Part shown: positions 1-9,224 of the stretch, in pieces | Layout of the letters: each line of letters starts with the position of its first letter | Position numbering within the stretch: the first letter of the stretch is position 1 | DNA from: Lachnospiraceae bacterium | Lineage (GTDB): Bacteria; Bacillota; Clostridia; Lachnospirales; Lachnospiraceae | Assembly (NCBI GenBank): GCA_022791635.1 | Contig: JAAVZL010000022.1 | Coordinates: forward strand, 1-64,000 | Direction: 5' to 3' | Length of the DNA stretch: 64,000 nucleotides | Translations under genes and position numbers: made by a program | Notes under the pieces: generated by a model | Seen by the model: the letters and a program-made list of their open reading frames with translations, nothing else | Databases searched by the model: none | What the model was told of the DNA's origin: nothing

Positions 1-27
1 ATTTGTAGCTGCCAATCTGGTATTCAT
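1..27 (-). CDS. Start of a gene cut by the window edge
   Basis: Nine codons (Met-Asn-Thr-Arg-Leu-Ala-Ala-Thr-Asn) run off the left edge. The start is supported by a GGGAGG ribosome site seven bases upstream on the minus strand. Nine residues cannot identify a protein. The N-terminus and the roughly 105 bases from the ATG to a GTAAAC sequence at 132 (minus strand) would fit the small first ORF of an IS66-type element, but this is a guess. Confidence 0.45.
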
Positions 28-50
28 AGTGTGTCCTCCCATTGTGTATA

Positions 51-86
51 GTGTGAAAAGTTGCATAAACTTTTTCAACTTTACAC
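51..86 (-). promoter_or_regulatory. Inverted repeat in the promoter of the edge gene
   Basis: AAAGTTG at 57-63 is mirrored by CAACTTT at 76-82, flanked by GTGT at 51-54 and ACAC at 83-86. The dyad lies 24-59 bases upstream of the edge gene start, where an operator or a leader hairpin would sit. No cognate regulator can be named. Confidence 0.3.
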
Positions 87-214
87 GATTATCGCACACT
101 TAAGGATACACTGATAGGCACGTGTGGTTTACCATTTACGTTTTATCCCTGATATAAAGGCTGGGGCTATTGTCTAAGAAGGAATTGTATACTATCAGGC
201 CTACAACTAAAACA

Positions 215-240
215 GGAGCATACCATACAAGATATGCTCC
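215..240. terminator. Hairpin downstream of lysS
   Basis: GGAGCATA at 215-222 pairs perfectly with TATGCTCC at 233-240 around a 10-base loop. A CTTTTTAT stretch follows on the plus side and a weak TGTTTTA on the minus side. It lies beyond the lysS stop and could end that transcript or one arriving from the left. The rest of 87-397 holds no convincing gene. Confidence 0.4.
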
Positions 241-324
241 CATTACTTTTTATCCTATTCTATTGTCTCTATTTGTCCTTGCCCCACGGACGTCTGATAA
301 AACTCTGTAAAAATCTACTTCCAG

Positions 325-365
325 TTGGTACAAAATTGGTACAAAATCGAGATATTGGTACAAAA
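325..365. repeat. Three direct copies of TTGGTACAAAA
   Basis: The 11-mer TTGGTACAAAA occurs at 325-335 and 336-346 in direct tandem, and again at 355-365 after an 8-base spacer. It ends about 30 bases from the lysS stop codon. Possible explanations are a recombinase arm site or integration scar, given the possible mobile element at the left edge, or a protein-binding array. Nothing nearby decides between them. Confidence 0.5.
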
Positions 366-397
366 AACATCTCTTCAGGCCGCATAAATACTGGATT

Positions 398-1894
398 TTA
401 CTTATCGAGTGACTTCATTGTCGGGAACAACAGCACATCCCGTATAGCCGCCGAATCCGTGAGCAGCATGCACATCCTATCAATGCCAAAGCCAATCCCC
501 CCCGTAGGCGGCATACCAATCTCTAAGGCATTGAGGAAATCCTCGTCTGTCGTATTGGCTTCCTCGTCTCCCTGGGCCAGAAGCTCCTCCTGGGCCTTGA
601 AGCGCTCTCTCTGATCTATGGGATCGTTGAGCTCCGAATAGGCATTTGCCATCTCCCAGCCATTCATAAAGAACTCAAAGCGCTCCACATAATCCGGGTT
701 GTCCGGCTTTTTCTTGGTCAGAGGCGAGATCTCAATGGGATGATCCATCACAAAGGTGGGCTGAATCAAATGCTCCTCCGCAAACTCCTCAAAGAACAGG
801 CTCAGGATGTCACCCTTCTTGTGGCGGGCCTCAAAGGCCACACCCTTTTCCTTGGCCACGGCCTTTGCCTCCTCTGTGGTCTCAATCTTGTCAAAATCAA
901 TCCCGGCATACTTTTTGACCGCATCCACCATGGTAATGCGCTCAAAAGGCTTCCCAAGATCCATCTCCACGCCATTGTACACAATCTTCGTGGTCCCCAG
1001 AACCTCCTGGGCCACATGACGGTATAAATTCTCCGTCAAATCCATCATGCCATGATAATCCGTATAAGCCTGATACAGCTCCATCAGTGTAAACTCCGGA
1101 TTGTGGCGAGTATCCAGGCCCTCATTGCGGAAGACTCGTCCAATCTCATAGACACGCTCCAATCCGCCTACAATCAGCCGCTTTAAATACAGCTCCAGAG
1201 AAATGCGGAGCTTAAAGTCCTCATCCAGTGCATTAAAATGCGTCTCAAAGGGACGCGCCGCTGCGCCGCCCGCATTGGCTACCAGCATGGGCGTCTCCAC
1301 CTCCAGAAAGCCCTGGCCGTCCAGGTAACGGCGAATGCTGCTTAAGATTCGGGAACGCTTTACAAAGGTATCCTTCACCTCCGCATTCATAATCAGATCT
1401 GTATAGCGCTGACGGTAACGCACGTCCGTATTGGTCAGTCCGTGAAACTTTTCAGGAAGAATCTGAAGGCTCTTGCTAAGAAGGGTAATCTCCTCTGCAT
1501 GAACGGAAATCTCCCCTGTCTTGGTGCGGAACACCTGACCCTTGATTCCCACGATATCTCCGATATCAAACTTTTTGAAATCCTTATAGGGCTCCTCCCC
1601 CACGCTGTCTCTGGCCACATAAGACTGAATATTACCCTTTAAATCCTGCACATTGCAAAAGGAAGCCTTTCCCATCACACGCTTGGACATCATGCGGCCG
1701 GCAATGGATACGGTCTTTCCCTCCAGTCCCTCGAAACCATCCTTAATCTCCTGACTGTGGTGACTCACCTCATACCTGGTAATCCGGAAGGGATCCATGC
1801 CCCGCTCCTGAAGATCCGCAAGCTTCTCCCGCCGCACCTTAAGAAGCTGCTTTACATCCTGCTCCTTTGGGGCTCCATTCTTTTGTTCTCCCAT
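398..1894 (-). CDS. lysS: Lysyl-tRNA synthetase, class II
   Basis: This enzyme charges tRNA-Lys with lysine in the cytoplasm. The 498-residue product starts at MGEQKNG, preceded by GAGGAG; the 17 in-frame codons further upstream lack the family sequence and are unlikely to be translated. An N-terminal OB-fold anticodon-binding domain (about residues 40-160, with [11 protein letters not shown]) precedes the class II core: motif 2 around [15 protein letters not shown] and motif 3 [13 protein letters not shown] near the C-terminus. Length fits bacterial LysRS. It is the last gene of the greA-lysS pair, 60 bases after greA, and probably shares its transcript. No T-box leader was seen. Confidence 0.97.
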   Translation of the reverse strand: MGEQKNGAPKEQDVKQLLKVRREKLADLQERGMDPFRITRYEVSHHSQEIKDGFEGLEGKTVSIAGRMMSKRVMGKASFCNVQDLKGNIQSYVARDSVGEEPYKDFKKFDIGDIVGIKGQVFRTKTGEISVHAEEITLLSKSLQILPEKFHGLTNTDVRYRQRYTDLIMNAEVKDTFVKRSRILSSIRRYLDGQGFLEVETPMLVANAGGAAARPFETHFNALDEDFKLRISLELYLKRLIVGGLERVYEIGRVFRNEGLDTRHNPEFTLMELYQAYTDYHGMMDLTENLYRHVAQEVLGTTKIVYNGVEMDLGKPFERITMVDAVKKYAGIDFDKIETTEEAKAVAKEKGVAFEARHKKGDILSLFFEEFAEEHLIQPTFVMDHPIEISPLTKKKPDNPDYVERFEFFMNGWEMANAYSELNDPIDQRERFKAQEELLAQGDEEANTTDEDFLNALEIGMPPTGGIGFGIDRMCMLLTDSAAIRDVLLFPTMKSLDK

Positions 1895-1954
1895 AATCTT
1901 CCACTCCTCATCCTCTCTATTCCCTGCTAAGAACTCTCTTAACAAATCAAATCC

Positions 1955-2437
1955 TTAATTTGACCGCTGAATCTCCAGCACCTTATATTCGATCATGCCT
2001 GCCTGGGTTTCAACCTGCACCGTGTCTCCCACCTTGGCTCCAATCAGCGCCTTGCCCACGGGAGATTCATTGGAAATCTTACCTCCCAGACTGTTTGCCT
2101 CAGAGGAGCCTACGATCTTGAATTCCTCCTCCTCGTCAAACTCCACATCCAGGACCTTTACCTTGCAGCCTACGCTGATCTTATCCAGATCAACCTCGTC
2201 CTCCACAACTACCTCTGCATTTTTGAGAATCTTTTCTATCTGTTCAATTCTGGCCTCGATATCACGCTGCTCGTCCTTCGCCGCATCGTACTCTGCGTTC
2301 TCAGACAAATCCCCCTGCTCTCTGGCCTCTTTGATCTTCTGTGCGATTTCCTTTCTCTTAACAACCTTCAAATCCTGGAGCTCGTCCTCCAGTTTTTTCA
2401 GGCCCTCATAAGTCAGTAAGTTCTTTTTCTCGCTCAT
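1955..2437 (-). CDS. greA: Transcription elongation factor GreA
   Basis: GreA rescues backtracked RNA polymerase by stimulating transcript cleavage through the secondary channel. At 160 residues it has the usual length. The N-terminal half is a charged coiled coil whose tip carries the acidic GDLSENAEYDAAKDE segment; the C-terminal half (about 85-160) is the FKBP-like domain with the conserved SPVGKALIG stretch. It sits directly upstream of lysS. The 217 bases to dusB contain a TATAAT at 2537-2542 (minus strand) without a good -35 box, so an own promoter is plausible but not certain. Confidence 0.97.
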   Translation of the reverse strand: MSEKKNLLTYEGLKKLEDELQDLKVVKRKEIAQKIKEAREQGDLSENAEYDAAKDEQRDIEARIEQIEKILKNAEVVVEDEVDLDKISVGCKVKVLDVEFDEEEEFKIVGSSEANSLGGKISNESPVGKALIGAKVGDTVQVETQAGMIEYKVLEIQRSN

Positions 2438-2654
2438 TTCTTTTACATCCTTCCTGTGTTTCTTCTTGCAAATCTATGGTTATCTTCAAAAACCATTCTG
2501 CTTCCCGCCTTGTCACTGCTTATTGCCTTCTCGTACATTATATCATCTTTTGCAGCATTTATGCCTTTTGGCCCGTCTTATTTTTCCCGAAAAATCTCTC
2601 CTCATTGCTGCTCACGAAGTGAATGGCGCCCCGTTTCATTCGTTAAAGTATAGC

Positions 2655-3620
2655 TTAACAGCCAGTTCTTGTCAATATCAATTCCTCCAGCTCTGCAAGG
2701 CTCTCCACGCTGTTAATCTGAGCCCTCAGCCTGGCGGAATGAGGGTATCCTGCGGTGTACCAGGAAATATGCTTTCGCATTTCCCGAATCCCCGTGTAAT
2801 CCCCCTTATATTCTATCTGCATCCGGGCGTGGCGCAGCATCATTTGCCGCACCTCCTGTAAGGACGGACGGGGCCTTGTCTCTCCCGTTTCCAGGTAAGT
2901 GAGAATCTCACCAAACAGCCACGGATTCCCTCTTGCTCCCCTGCCAATCATAATCCCGTCGCAGCCCGTCTCCTCAAAAAGCCGCTTTGCCTGCTTTGGG
3001 GAATCCACGTCCCCGTTTCCAATCACCGGAATCCGGACAGCTTCCTTTACTCTGCGGATAATGTCCCAGTCAGCCTTTCCGGAATAATACTGCTCTCGCG
3101 TCCGCCCATGGACCGCCACAGCAGCCGCTCCCGAAGCCTCCGCAATCTTGGCAATTTCTACCGCATTCACATGATTGTCATCAAAGCCCTTGCGGATCTT
3201 AATGGTTACCGGCTTTCTCACCGCTCTCACAGTCTCTCTGACAATCTGCTCTACGAGCTTCGGCTCCTTCATCAGGGCAGAGCCCTCCCCGTTTCCCACT
3301 ATCTTGGGAACGGGACAGCCCATGTTGAGATCCAGAATATCAAAGGGCTGCTCCTCGATCTCCCTGGCCACTTCGCCGATGATCTTCGGATCGGAACCAA
3401 AGAGCTGCAAAGACACCGGCTGCTCTCCCGGCGCTATCTGCATCAGCTTTTTTGTGTTTCGATTGTGAAAGGAAATGGCCTTGGCGCTGATCATTTCCAT
3501 ACACACCAGGCCTGCCCCCTGTTCCCTGCAAAGCAAACGAAATGGCAGGTCGGTAACCCCTGCCATAGGCGCCAGAATCAATGGATTCGGAAGCTCTACG
3601 TTTCCTATTTGTAAGCTCAT
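2655..3620 (-). CDS. dusB: tRNA-dihydrouridine synthase (DusB type)
   Basis: FMN-dependent TIM-barrel enzyme reducing uridines in the tRNA D-loop. Visible family signatures are APMAGVTDLPFR at the N-terminus, NMGCPVPKI with the catalytic Cys near residue 100, KIRKGF, the HGRTREQYYSG loop, and IGNGDV and GRGARGNPWLF for phosphate binding. The ATG at 3620 is preferred to an in-frame GTG six bases upstream because AGAGGAAG is better spaced from it. The gene follows a small membrane-protein gene with a 2-base gap, so it is likely co-translated with lgt and that gene. Confidence 0.95.
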   Translation of the reverse strand: MSLQIGNVELPNPLILAPMAGVTDLPFRLLCREQGAGLVCMEMISAKAISFHNRNTKKLMQIAPGEQPVSLQLFGSDPKIIGEVAREIEEQPFDILDLNMGCPVPKIVGNGEGSALMKEPKLVEQIVRETVRAVRKPVTIKIRKGFDDNHVNAVEIAKIAEASGAAAVAVHGRTREQYYSGKADWDIIRRVKEAVRIPVIGNGDVDSPKQAKRLFEETGCDGIMIGRGARGNPWLFGEILTYLETGETRPRPSLQEVRQMMLRHARMQIEYKGDYTGIREMRKHISWYTAGYPHSARLRAQINSVESLAELEELILTRTGC

Positions 3621-3622
3621 AC

Positions 3623-3868
3623 TCACTTCCTCTTATGTCTCCGCCCGGTAAGCTTAGGCCTGGCCTTTCTTCCAAAATACACCGCAGCTCCCAGACAGCC
3701 TCCTATCGCCGCCAGAAAACCGCCGTAAATCACAGGGTACAGCTCTGTCCGCAAAAGATAATTTCCCTGGGGACAGCGGCCGGCAAACCAATGCCAGTCC
3801 GCAGCCAATACCAGCAGCAGTGCCCCCATATACAAGCATGTCTGAAAAATCCGTTCCTGCCTGCTCAT
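3623..3868 (-). CDS. Small two-helix membrane protein, unknown function
   Basis: 81 residues with two hydrophobic segments (about 11-29 and 45-67) and a strongly basic C-terminus rich in Lys and Arg. The start overlaps the lgt stop by four bases (ATGA), typical of translational coupling, and the stop lies two bases before dusB. The tight fit between two conserved genes is the main evidence that it is real. It has no motif I recognise. The pattern suggests N- and C-termini in the cytoplasm. Confidence 0.75.
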   Translation of the reverse strand: MSRQERIFQTCLYMGALLLVLAADWHWFAGRCPQGNYLLRTELYPVIYGGFLAAIGGCLGAAVYFGRKARPKLTGRRHKRK

Positions 3869-5313
3869 TTTGACTGCCCCTCCAAGATATTGGCAAGCAT
3901 CAGGAAACGCTCTGTTCCCTTCTCCTTGTCCTCCTCTGTCACGCCATAATAGAGGTAAATATCCTTCACAATCTCTTCCATCCTCTGCTTTTCTTCCTCT
4001 CCCTCATACTGAAAGGATACCTGAAGCATCTGAAAATTCTTCTCCACCTGCACATCCACACGGTTGTTTTCCGCTGCTTTCCGATCTACGGAAGGCTCCT
4101 GCTCCTTTTTATCGGGACAAATCCGGTACACCTTAAAATCCAGGGGAAATTCCTCTTCCGATATCTTCTCTGCCTCCTCAAACCGCTTCTGTATCTGTTC
4201 AATAAACGCCATCTGCTCCTTTTTGGAGGCTTTGGGATCAAGAGGCTTCGGCTCCGGCGAGGTCAAAAGCTCCGGTTGGCGGGTCAGCACCAGGCTGGTT
4301 CGAAGGGCCTGCTCCATGAATACCGCCTCCTGATTTTCCACAGAAAGCCTCTCTGCCTGCCATTTCTCTGTCAGATACCCTTCTACCTCTTCCAGTGTGT
4401 GAGGCTCTGCCGGGAGGGTCTTGCGCAGCCGCTCTATCCGTTTATTCAGTCGAAGCTTCTTCTCTCCACCTTTCTTTGCATTTGTCCTTCCGGCCAGAAA
4501 GATGCTGGTGGGCCCGTCTGCCCCTCCGATGATGCTGAAGGCCTGAGCCTTCTTTTGTCCGCCCTGCTTTCCCAGATAAAAGAACAAAAGCCATCCAAAA
4601 AGGAACATAAAAATGGCAATAAACTGGGAGGTTGAAAGGGCTCCTATATTTCCCCGCTCCGCATCTCCCCGGAAAAACTCCAGGAAAAAGCGGCCGGCGC
4701 TGTAAAGCACAAAGAATAAGCCAGCTACCTGGCCCTCGCCCTTCTTATACTTCCTGGCAAACACAATCAAAATCCCAAAGTGCAGGAAATTCAGCACACT
4801 GGAGATAATCTGTGTAGGCACAAGGGCTACACCGTTTGGCGCATATTCCGATGCATGAAATACAATTCCTAAGGGGCTGTTCGTCTCCCTTCCGTAGCAG
4901 CAGCCTGCCAGCAGGCAGCCAATCCGTCCAAAGCCCTGTGCCAGGGCAACGGAAGGAACTGCAAGGTCAAAATAGCTGAGGCAGTTAAGACCCTTCCACT
5001 TGCAGTAAAGCACCACGCCAACCACACCGCCGATAAGCGCTCCATAGATCACAAAGCCGTCGGCAATGTTAAGAAGCGCCGCAAGGTCTGCGAGGATCTC
5101 CTGAAAGGTGGTCATGTAGTACAGCACCTTCCCGCCTATGAGTCCGAACACAACGGCCCAGACGGTAAGTCCGAACACTGCTTCCTCATCCAGCCTCTCT
5201 GTCCTTTTCGCTCTGTATTCCGCCAGAAAATAAGCAAAAAAAACACCAATTGCAATCATCAGACCATACCCATAAATGGTAATGGGTCCAATGGTAAAAA
5301 GTTTATTATACAT
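3865..5313 (-). CDS. lgt: Prolipoprotein diacylglyceryl transferase with long C-terminal tail
   Basis: Lgt moves diacylglycerol from phosphatidylglycerol to the lipobox Cys of prelipoproteins, the first step of lipoprotein maturation; the window encodes several such substrates. Residues 1-250 hold the polytopic membrane core with the Lgt signature around GFGRIGCLLAGCCYGR (128-142). Ordinary Lgt ends near residue 260-280. Here a further stretch reaches residue 482. It opens with FSIIGGADGPTSIFLAG (259-275), a sequence typical of the beta subunit of sodium-pumping decarboxylases, and continues with about 200 hydrophilic, Glu/Lys-rich residues. The reading frame is uninterrupted. It overlaps both neighbours by a few bases and is probably translated with them. 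Confidence 0.93.
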   Translation of the reverse strand: MYNKLFTIGPITIYGYGLMIAIGVFFAYFLAEYRAKRTERLDEEAVFGLTVWAVVFGLIGGKVLYYMTTFQEILADLAALLNIADGFVIYGALIGGVVGVVLYCKWKGLNCLSYFDLAVPSVALAQGFGRIGCLLAGCCYGRETNSPLGIVFHASEYAPNGVALVPTQIISSVLNFLHFGILIVFARKYKKGEGQVAGLFFVLYSAGRFFLEFFRGDAERGNIGALSTSQFIAIFMFLFGWLLFFYLGKQGGQKKAQAFSIIGGADGPTSIFLAGRTNAKKGGEKKLRLNKRIERLRKTLPAEPHTLEEVEGYLTEKWQAERLSVENQEAVFMEQALRTSLVLTRQPELLTSPEPKPLDPKASKKEQMAFIEQIQKRFEEAEKISEEEFPLDFKVYRICPDKKEQEPSVDRKAAENNRVDVQVEKNFQMLQVSFQYEGEEEKQRMEEIVKDIYLYYGVTEEDKEKGTERFLMLANILEGQSK

Positions 5314-5644
5314 TCTCTATCTCCTCATTTAGAAAAAACACCTTATAAAAAAGCTCCAGGGAAGCAAGAAGCTCCTGTTTTTCCTTTTGGATTGCCTTGA
5401 TCCGCAGTCCGCTCCCTATTTCATCGAAAAAGAAATCATTTTCCTGGCTGCTTACCTGGAAACAGAGCGTCCCGTCCTCCTCAAATTCCAGGGTCAAAAT
5501 ACCTCCCACCTCTGACACAAAGAGCACACACAGGATCTTAAGCTCCTTTTGAATCTCCTCCGGAAGAGCTTGAAAATCTTCATTAAAATAATATTTTTCC
5601 TCATAGGAGCTTGCTCCGCAGAGCACTATTTTTTCCTGATACAT
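5306..5644 (-). CDS. Conserved hypothetical acidic protein
   Basis: 112 residues, acidic, soluble, without signal peptide or membrane segment. It begins MYQEKIVLCGASSYEEKYYF. I recall similar small proteins from Lachnospiraceae (possibly the DUF6145 group), but this is memory rather than a search. It overlaps the lgt start by eight bases and follows birA by nine, so it belongs to the birA-lgt-dusB transcript. No catalytic motif is visible. Confidence 0.8.
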   Translation of the reverse strand: MYQEKIVLCGASSYEEKYYFNEDFQALPEEIQKELKILCVLFVSEVGGILTLEFEEDGTLCFQVSSQENDFFFDEIGSGLRIKAIQKEKQELLASLELFYKVFFLNEEIENV

Positions 5645-5653
5645 CTGATTCTC

Positions 5654-6655
5654 CTACACATATCCATAGATTCCCCGCACCGAAACCTCACCTGCAAACA
5701 CAGTTAAGATCTGTCCGTCCTCCTTTTTTACCAGAAGCTCTCCTCTCTCGTTGATCCCAAGGGCTTTCCCGATATATTCGTGTCCGGGCTCCAGCACCTT
5801 TACCTGCCTTCCCATATTCACCAGCAGGCTTTCATACTCTTCCTTCAGAGCGCTCAAGTCCTCTGTCCTGGAAAAGATCTCATAGCATTCCTCAAAACAC
5901 TCCATACAGCAGGCAGTAAGCTCTGCCCTGGAAAAGTTCTGCCCGGTGGCAATGCGCAAGGAATTGGCCGTGGAGGCAATCTCCTCCGGAAATGCTTCCG
6001 TATTTACATTGATGCCGATCCCGGTCACCACATGATTGATATAATCCATCTCTGTGCTCAGCTCCGTGAGAATACCTGCCAGCTTACGTCCTTCCAGCAC
6101 CAGGTCGTTGGGCCATTTCACCTGCACCCTGGGAGCATTCTGTCCCAGCCTGCCCTCCAGCACCTGATTGCAGGCCTTTGCGGCCGCAAGTCCCATCACC
6201 AGAGTCAGCATAGAAGTATGTGCAGGATCGATGGCAGGTCTCAGAAGAAGGCTCATATAAATGGCCTCGCCGGGAGGCGAGCTCCAGCTCCGTCCTCTGC
6301 GTCCCTTTCCTCCTGTCTGACGCTCTGCACAGACAAGGGTTCCGTGGGGCTTTCCCTCATCTGCCAGCCGTTTTGCCCTGGTGTTGGTGGAATCCGTCTC
6401 CTCGTAGCAGACACAGCATTGGCCCATCACCTTTGTATGAAGGCGACTTCCAATCTCGGCCTTGGTCATCACATCCGGGATCCGGGTGACCATGTATCCC
6501 CGGTTCTTCACTCCCTCAATGCCGTAGCCCTCTTCCTTCAACTGTCCAATCACCTTCCAAATGGCGGTGCGGGATACCCCCAGCCGCTCACAGAGCTCCT
6601 GTCCGGATACATAGTCCTCTGCCTCTCTCAATATCCGCAATATCTTCTCTTTCAT
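5654..6655 (-). CDS. birA: Biotin-[acetyl-CoA-carboxylase] ligase / biotin repressor
   Basis: 333 residues with the two-part BirA layout. Residues 1-65 form a winged helix (SGQELCERLGVSRTAIWK), so the protein can probably bind DNA and repress biotin genes. The ligase domain follows, with the biotinyl-AMP loop GGKGRRGRSW, KWPNDLVLEGRKLAGILTE with the catalytic Lys, GIGINVN, and a small C-terminal SH3-like domain. It activates biotin to biotinyl-AMP and attaches it to carrier proteins. No biotin synthesis genes lie in this window. The ATG at 6655 gives a complete helix-turn-helix. Confidence 0.95.
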   Translation of the reverse strand: MKEKILRILREAEDYVSGQELCERLGVSRTAIWKVIGQLKEEGYGIEGVKNRGYMVTRIPDVMTKAEIGSRLHTKVMGQCCVCYEETDSTNTRAKRLADEGKPHGTLVCAERQTGGKGRRGRSWSSPPGEAIYMSLLLRPAIDPAHTSMLTLVMGLAAAKACNQVLEGRLGQNAPRVQVKWPNDLVLEGRKLAGILTELSTEMDYINHVVTGIGINVNTEAFPEEIASTANSLRIATGQNFSRAELTACCMECFEECYEIFSRTEDLSALKEEYESLLVNMGRQVKVLEPGHEYIGKALGINERGELLVKKEDGQILTVFAGEVSVRGIYGYV

Positions 6656-6659
6656 TCCC

Positions 6660-6941
6660 TCACCATATTTGTATCACACTGATTATCAGCGCCACTGTCA
6701 AAATTCCCGCAAAGACCGAACAGATATAGCCAATCACCTTTTTGTTCTTCGCAAGCTCCATAATTCCGGACAGTGTACACATAATTATCCCCAGGAAAAG
6801 AGCGGCCGGCACCAGAAGTCCACCCTTTCCTCCCAAAATAATTAAGATTGCCAGAATTAAAATTCCACAGGCCAGAGTCATATTGACGATCTTCCAATAG
6901 TAATAGGGATCGCCTCCGGGCTGTTTAGTCTGCTTCATCAA
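6660..6941 (-). CDS. Small three-helix membrane protein
   Basis: 93 residues (91 if translation starts at the second codon pair) with three hydrophobic stretches at about 17-37, 42-62 and 71-91 and little else. The start overlaps the argF end by 17 bases and the stop lies four bases before birA. That gapless arrangement between conserved genes supports expression. The family is not recognised; related short proteins are common beside birA in Lachnospiraceae as far as I recall. Confidence 0.7.
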   Translation of the reverse strand: MMKQTKQPGGDPYYYWKIVNMTLACGILILAILIILGGKGGLLVPAALFLGIIMCTLSGIMELAKNKKVIGYICSVFAGILTVALIISVIQIW

Positions 6942-7932
6942 TCTCTGCTCCCAGAGTTGCCGCCATCACGGCTTTTATGGTGTGCATCCGGTTCTCTGCC
7001 TCGTCAAGCACCACGGACTGAGCCGATTCAAACACCTCGTCGGTGCACTCCATCTCGCTGATGCCGAATTTCTCGCTGATCTCTTTTCCGATCTTGGTAT
7101 TCAAATCATGAAAAGCAGGCAGGCAGTGGGTGAAAATCGCCTGCGGTCCCGCATTTTCCATCACCTTTTTATTCACCTGGTAGGGGGACAGATCGCGGAT
7201 CCGCGTCTCCCACACCTCATCGGGCTCTCCCATGGAAACCCACACGTCCGTGTAAATCACGTCAGCTCCTTTGGTTCCCGCCTCCACATCCTCCGTAAAC
7301 GTAATGGTTGCTCCCGTTTCCTTCGCCACAGCCTCACACCAGGCCACAAGCTTCTGATCCGGGAAATAGGCCCTGGGCGCGCAGGCCGTAAAATGCATTC
7401 CCATTTTCGCAGAGGCTATCATCAGAGAATTTCCCATATTATAGCGGGCATCGCCCATGTATACCAGGCGGACTCCCTTTAGCCTTCCCAAATGCTCCTT
7501 CACCGTCAAAAGGGTGGCCAGCATCTGAGTGGGATGATACTCATTGGTCAGACCGTTCCACACAGGGACCTTGGCGTATTTGGCCAGCTCCTCCACAATC
7601 TCCTGTCCAAAGCCCCGGTACTCGATACCGTCAAACATCCTTCCCAGCACCCGGGCCGTGTCGGCTATGCTTTCCTTCTTGCCTATCTGAGAGCCGCTGG
7701 GATCCAGGTAGGTAGTTCCCATTCCCAGATCATGAGCCGCCACCTCAAAGGCGCAGCGGGTGCGGGTGCTGGTCTTCTCAAAAATCAGCGCCACATTTTT
7801 CCCCCGCAGAGGCTTTTCGGCAATTCCCTTCTTTTTTCTGGCCTTCAGCTTCCCGGCCAGATCCACCAGATATCCAATCTCCTCAGGCGTAAAATCCTTC
7901 AGTGTCAAAAAATCCCGTCCCTTTAAATTCAT
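6925..7932 (-). CDS. argF: Ornithine carbamoyltransferase
   Basis: Joins carbamoyl phosphate and ornithine to citrulline; depending on the host's other genes it may serve arginine synthesis or the deiminase route. The carbamoyl-phosphate site STRTRCAFE lies near residue 57, [11 protein letters not shown] in the middle and the ornithine-side HCLPAFHD near residue 270. Length (335) is normal. The start is either ATG 7932 or GTG 7935, both after AGGAGG. No other arg or arc genes are nearby, so the direction of the pathway cannot be read from context. Confidence 0.95.
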   Translation of the reverse strand: MNLKGRDFLTLKDFTPEEIGYLVDLAGKLKARKKKGIAEKPLRGKNVALIFEKTSTRTRCAFEVAAHDLGMGTTYLDPSGSQIGKKESIADTARVLGRMFDGIEYRGFGQEIVEELAKYAKVPVWNGLTNEYHPTQMLATLLTVKEHLGRLKGVRLVYMGDARYNMGNSLMIASAKMGMHFTACAPRAYFPDQKLVAWCEAVAKETGATITFTEDVEAGTKGADVIYTDVWVSMGEPDEVWETRIRDLSPYQVNKKVMENAGPQAIFTHCLPAFHDLNTKIGKEISEKFGISEMECTDEVFESAQSVVLDEAENRMHTIKAVMAATLGAEIDEAD

Positions 7933-7945
7933 CACTTACGTCCTC

Positions 7946-9124
7946 CTATTTCAGTTTCTCTAAAATCACATGTGCAAAGGCCGGGAGCTTGGAAGGCTCT
8001 AAGCCGGCTGCTTTTTTCCGCACAGCCGAGACTAATTCTTCTACCGTATAAATCCGGAATCTTCCAATCCGCAAAAGCTTTGCCAGGGCTTCCAGAATTG
8101 CCAGATACAGACTCTGATAGTTCCAGTCGCTGCCAAGCTTCAGCTCCGCCGCTATTTTCGGAAGAATTTCTTCTATATAAATGCGCAGCTCCCGGCCCGG
8201 CGTCCCTTCCGTTCCATAGCTGGCAAAGAGAAGCCCCATGGTATCCGGGCTTAACTGCACCAATTGCTTTAAATAATAACACTCTTCTTCTCTTTGTTCA
8301 ATATAATATATTTTTCCCTCCAGCCCGTAGATCATCCGCATGGCATCGTAGTACCCAATCCGCATATTCCGCCGGCTCTTTGTTCCGTCAAACTGCAGAA
8401 TACTTCCAAGACCGGTTCTGGGGGCAATTTCCCATACAGTCACATGTTCCGGAATGGTAACCTTTTTCTCATGGCCCACTCCAAAAATGCGAATGAGGAT
8501 GAGATTCTCATAGCCTCTCTCAAGAAGAGCATTCACCGGAAGCACATTGGTCACTCCCCCGTCCATGTAGGTTTTTCCGTGAAGCTTCTCGTTTTTAAAA
8601 ACAGGAAGATAGGAGCTTGCCAGAAGCATATCCTGCATCTGTCCCTCCGGCACGGCCTTCATATCCACATCCAGCTCCCTCCGATCCGTCACGGAATAGG
8701 TACAGGAATAGAACTCCATCGGACTGTTGCGAATCCGGTCCTCATCTGCATTTTCCTCCAACAGACGCCTAAGGGGTGCAATATCGGCTCCTCCCTCTCC
8801 CAGAATTCGGAAGATATCCTTCATGGTCGTCCGCCAGTCCTCAGACTTCAGCCTTTCCTTATCAAAGAGGCGTCCCATCAGTTCGTCGTCCACATCCATA
8901 ACCTTGGAGTAAGCAATATCCTTCCACAGCCGCTCGGCCTGCTCCAAATCTCCCATACAGATGAGAGCGCCGTTTAAAGCTCCCACAGAGGTTCCGGCCA
9001 CTCCCCGTATCTTCACTCCTGCCTCGCAGAGCGCCTTCCAGGCTCCAATCTGATAAGCCCCCTTGGCTCCTCCGCCCTCCAGCACCAATCCGTATTCCTT
9101 TGACAAATCAATTACCGGCTCCAT
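7946..9124 (-). CDS. Patatin-like phospholipase / acyl hydrolase
   Basis: The N-terminal half is a patatin domain with an intact Ser-Asp dyad: the oxyanion loop GGGAKGAYQ, the nucleophile elbow GTSVGALNG, and the Asp in YMDGGVTNVLP. The remaining 200 residues, predicted mostly helical, match nothing I recognise. There is no signal peptide, so it likely acts on membrane lipids from the cytoplasmic side. The start at 9124 is chosen over one nine codons upstream because GGGAGG lies 6-7 bases before it. It lies 13 bases upstream of argF. Total length is 392 residues. Confidence 0.88.
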   Translation of the reverse strand: MEPVIDLSKEYGLVLEGGGAKGAYQIGAWKALCEAGVKIRGVAGTSVGALNGALICMGDLEQAERLWKDIAYSKVMDVDDELMGRLFDKERLKSEDWRTTMKDIFRILGEGGADIAPLRRLLEENADEDRIRNSPMEFYSCTYSVTDRRELDVDMKAVPEGQMQDMLLASSYLPVFKNEKLHGKTYMDGGVTNVLPVNALLERGYENLILIRIFGVGHEKKVTIPEHVTVWEIAPRTGLGSILQFDGTKSRRNMRIGYYDAMRMIYGLEGKIYYIEQREEECYYLKQLVQLSPDTMGLLFASYGTEGTPGRELRIYIEEILPKIAAELKLGSDWNYQSLYLAILEALAKLLRIGRFRIYTVEELVSAVRKKAAGLEPSKLPAFAHVILEKLK

Positions 9125-9172
9125 AAACTGCCTCCCACCAAAGATTTCCACTGCACGGGTCTATACACAAAT

Positions 9173-9209
9173 AGGGGCCGCCGCAAAATACGTATTTTGC
9201 GACAGCCCT
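9173..9209 (-). terminator. Hairpin after the SPFH gene
   Basis: A 20-base perfect palindrome (CGCAAAATACGTATTTTGCG, 9182-9201) sits inside a longer imperfect stem closed by AGGG/CCCT. It lies just after the stop of the SPFH gene at 9225 on the minus strand. The following T-run is short, so termination may be partial. Confidence 0.5.
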
Positions 9210-9224
9210 CATAAGTCTTTTGCC

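Noticed and set aside
1895..1954. A T-box leader for lysS
   Set aside because: No specifier stem or conserved T-box core was found here or upstream of greA.
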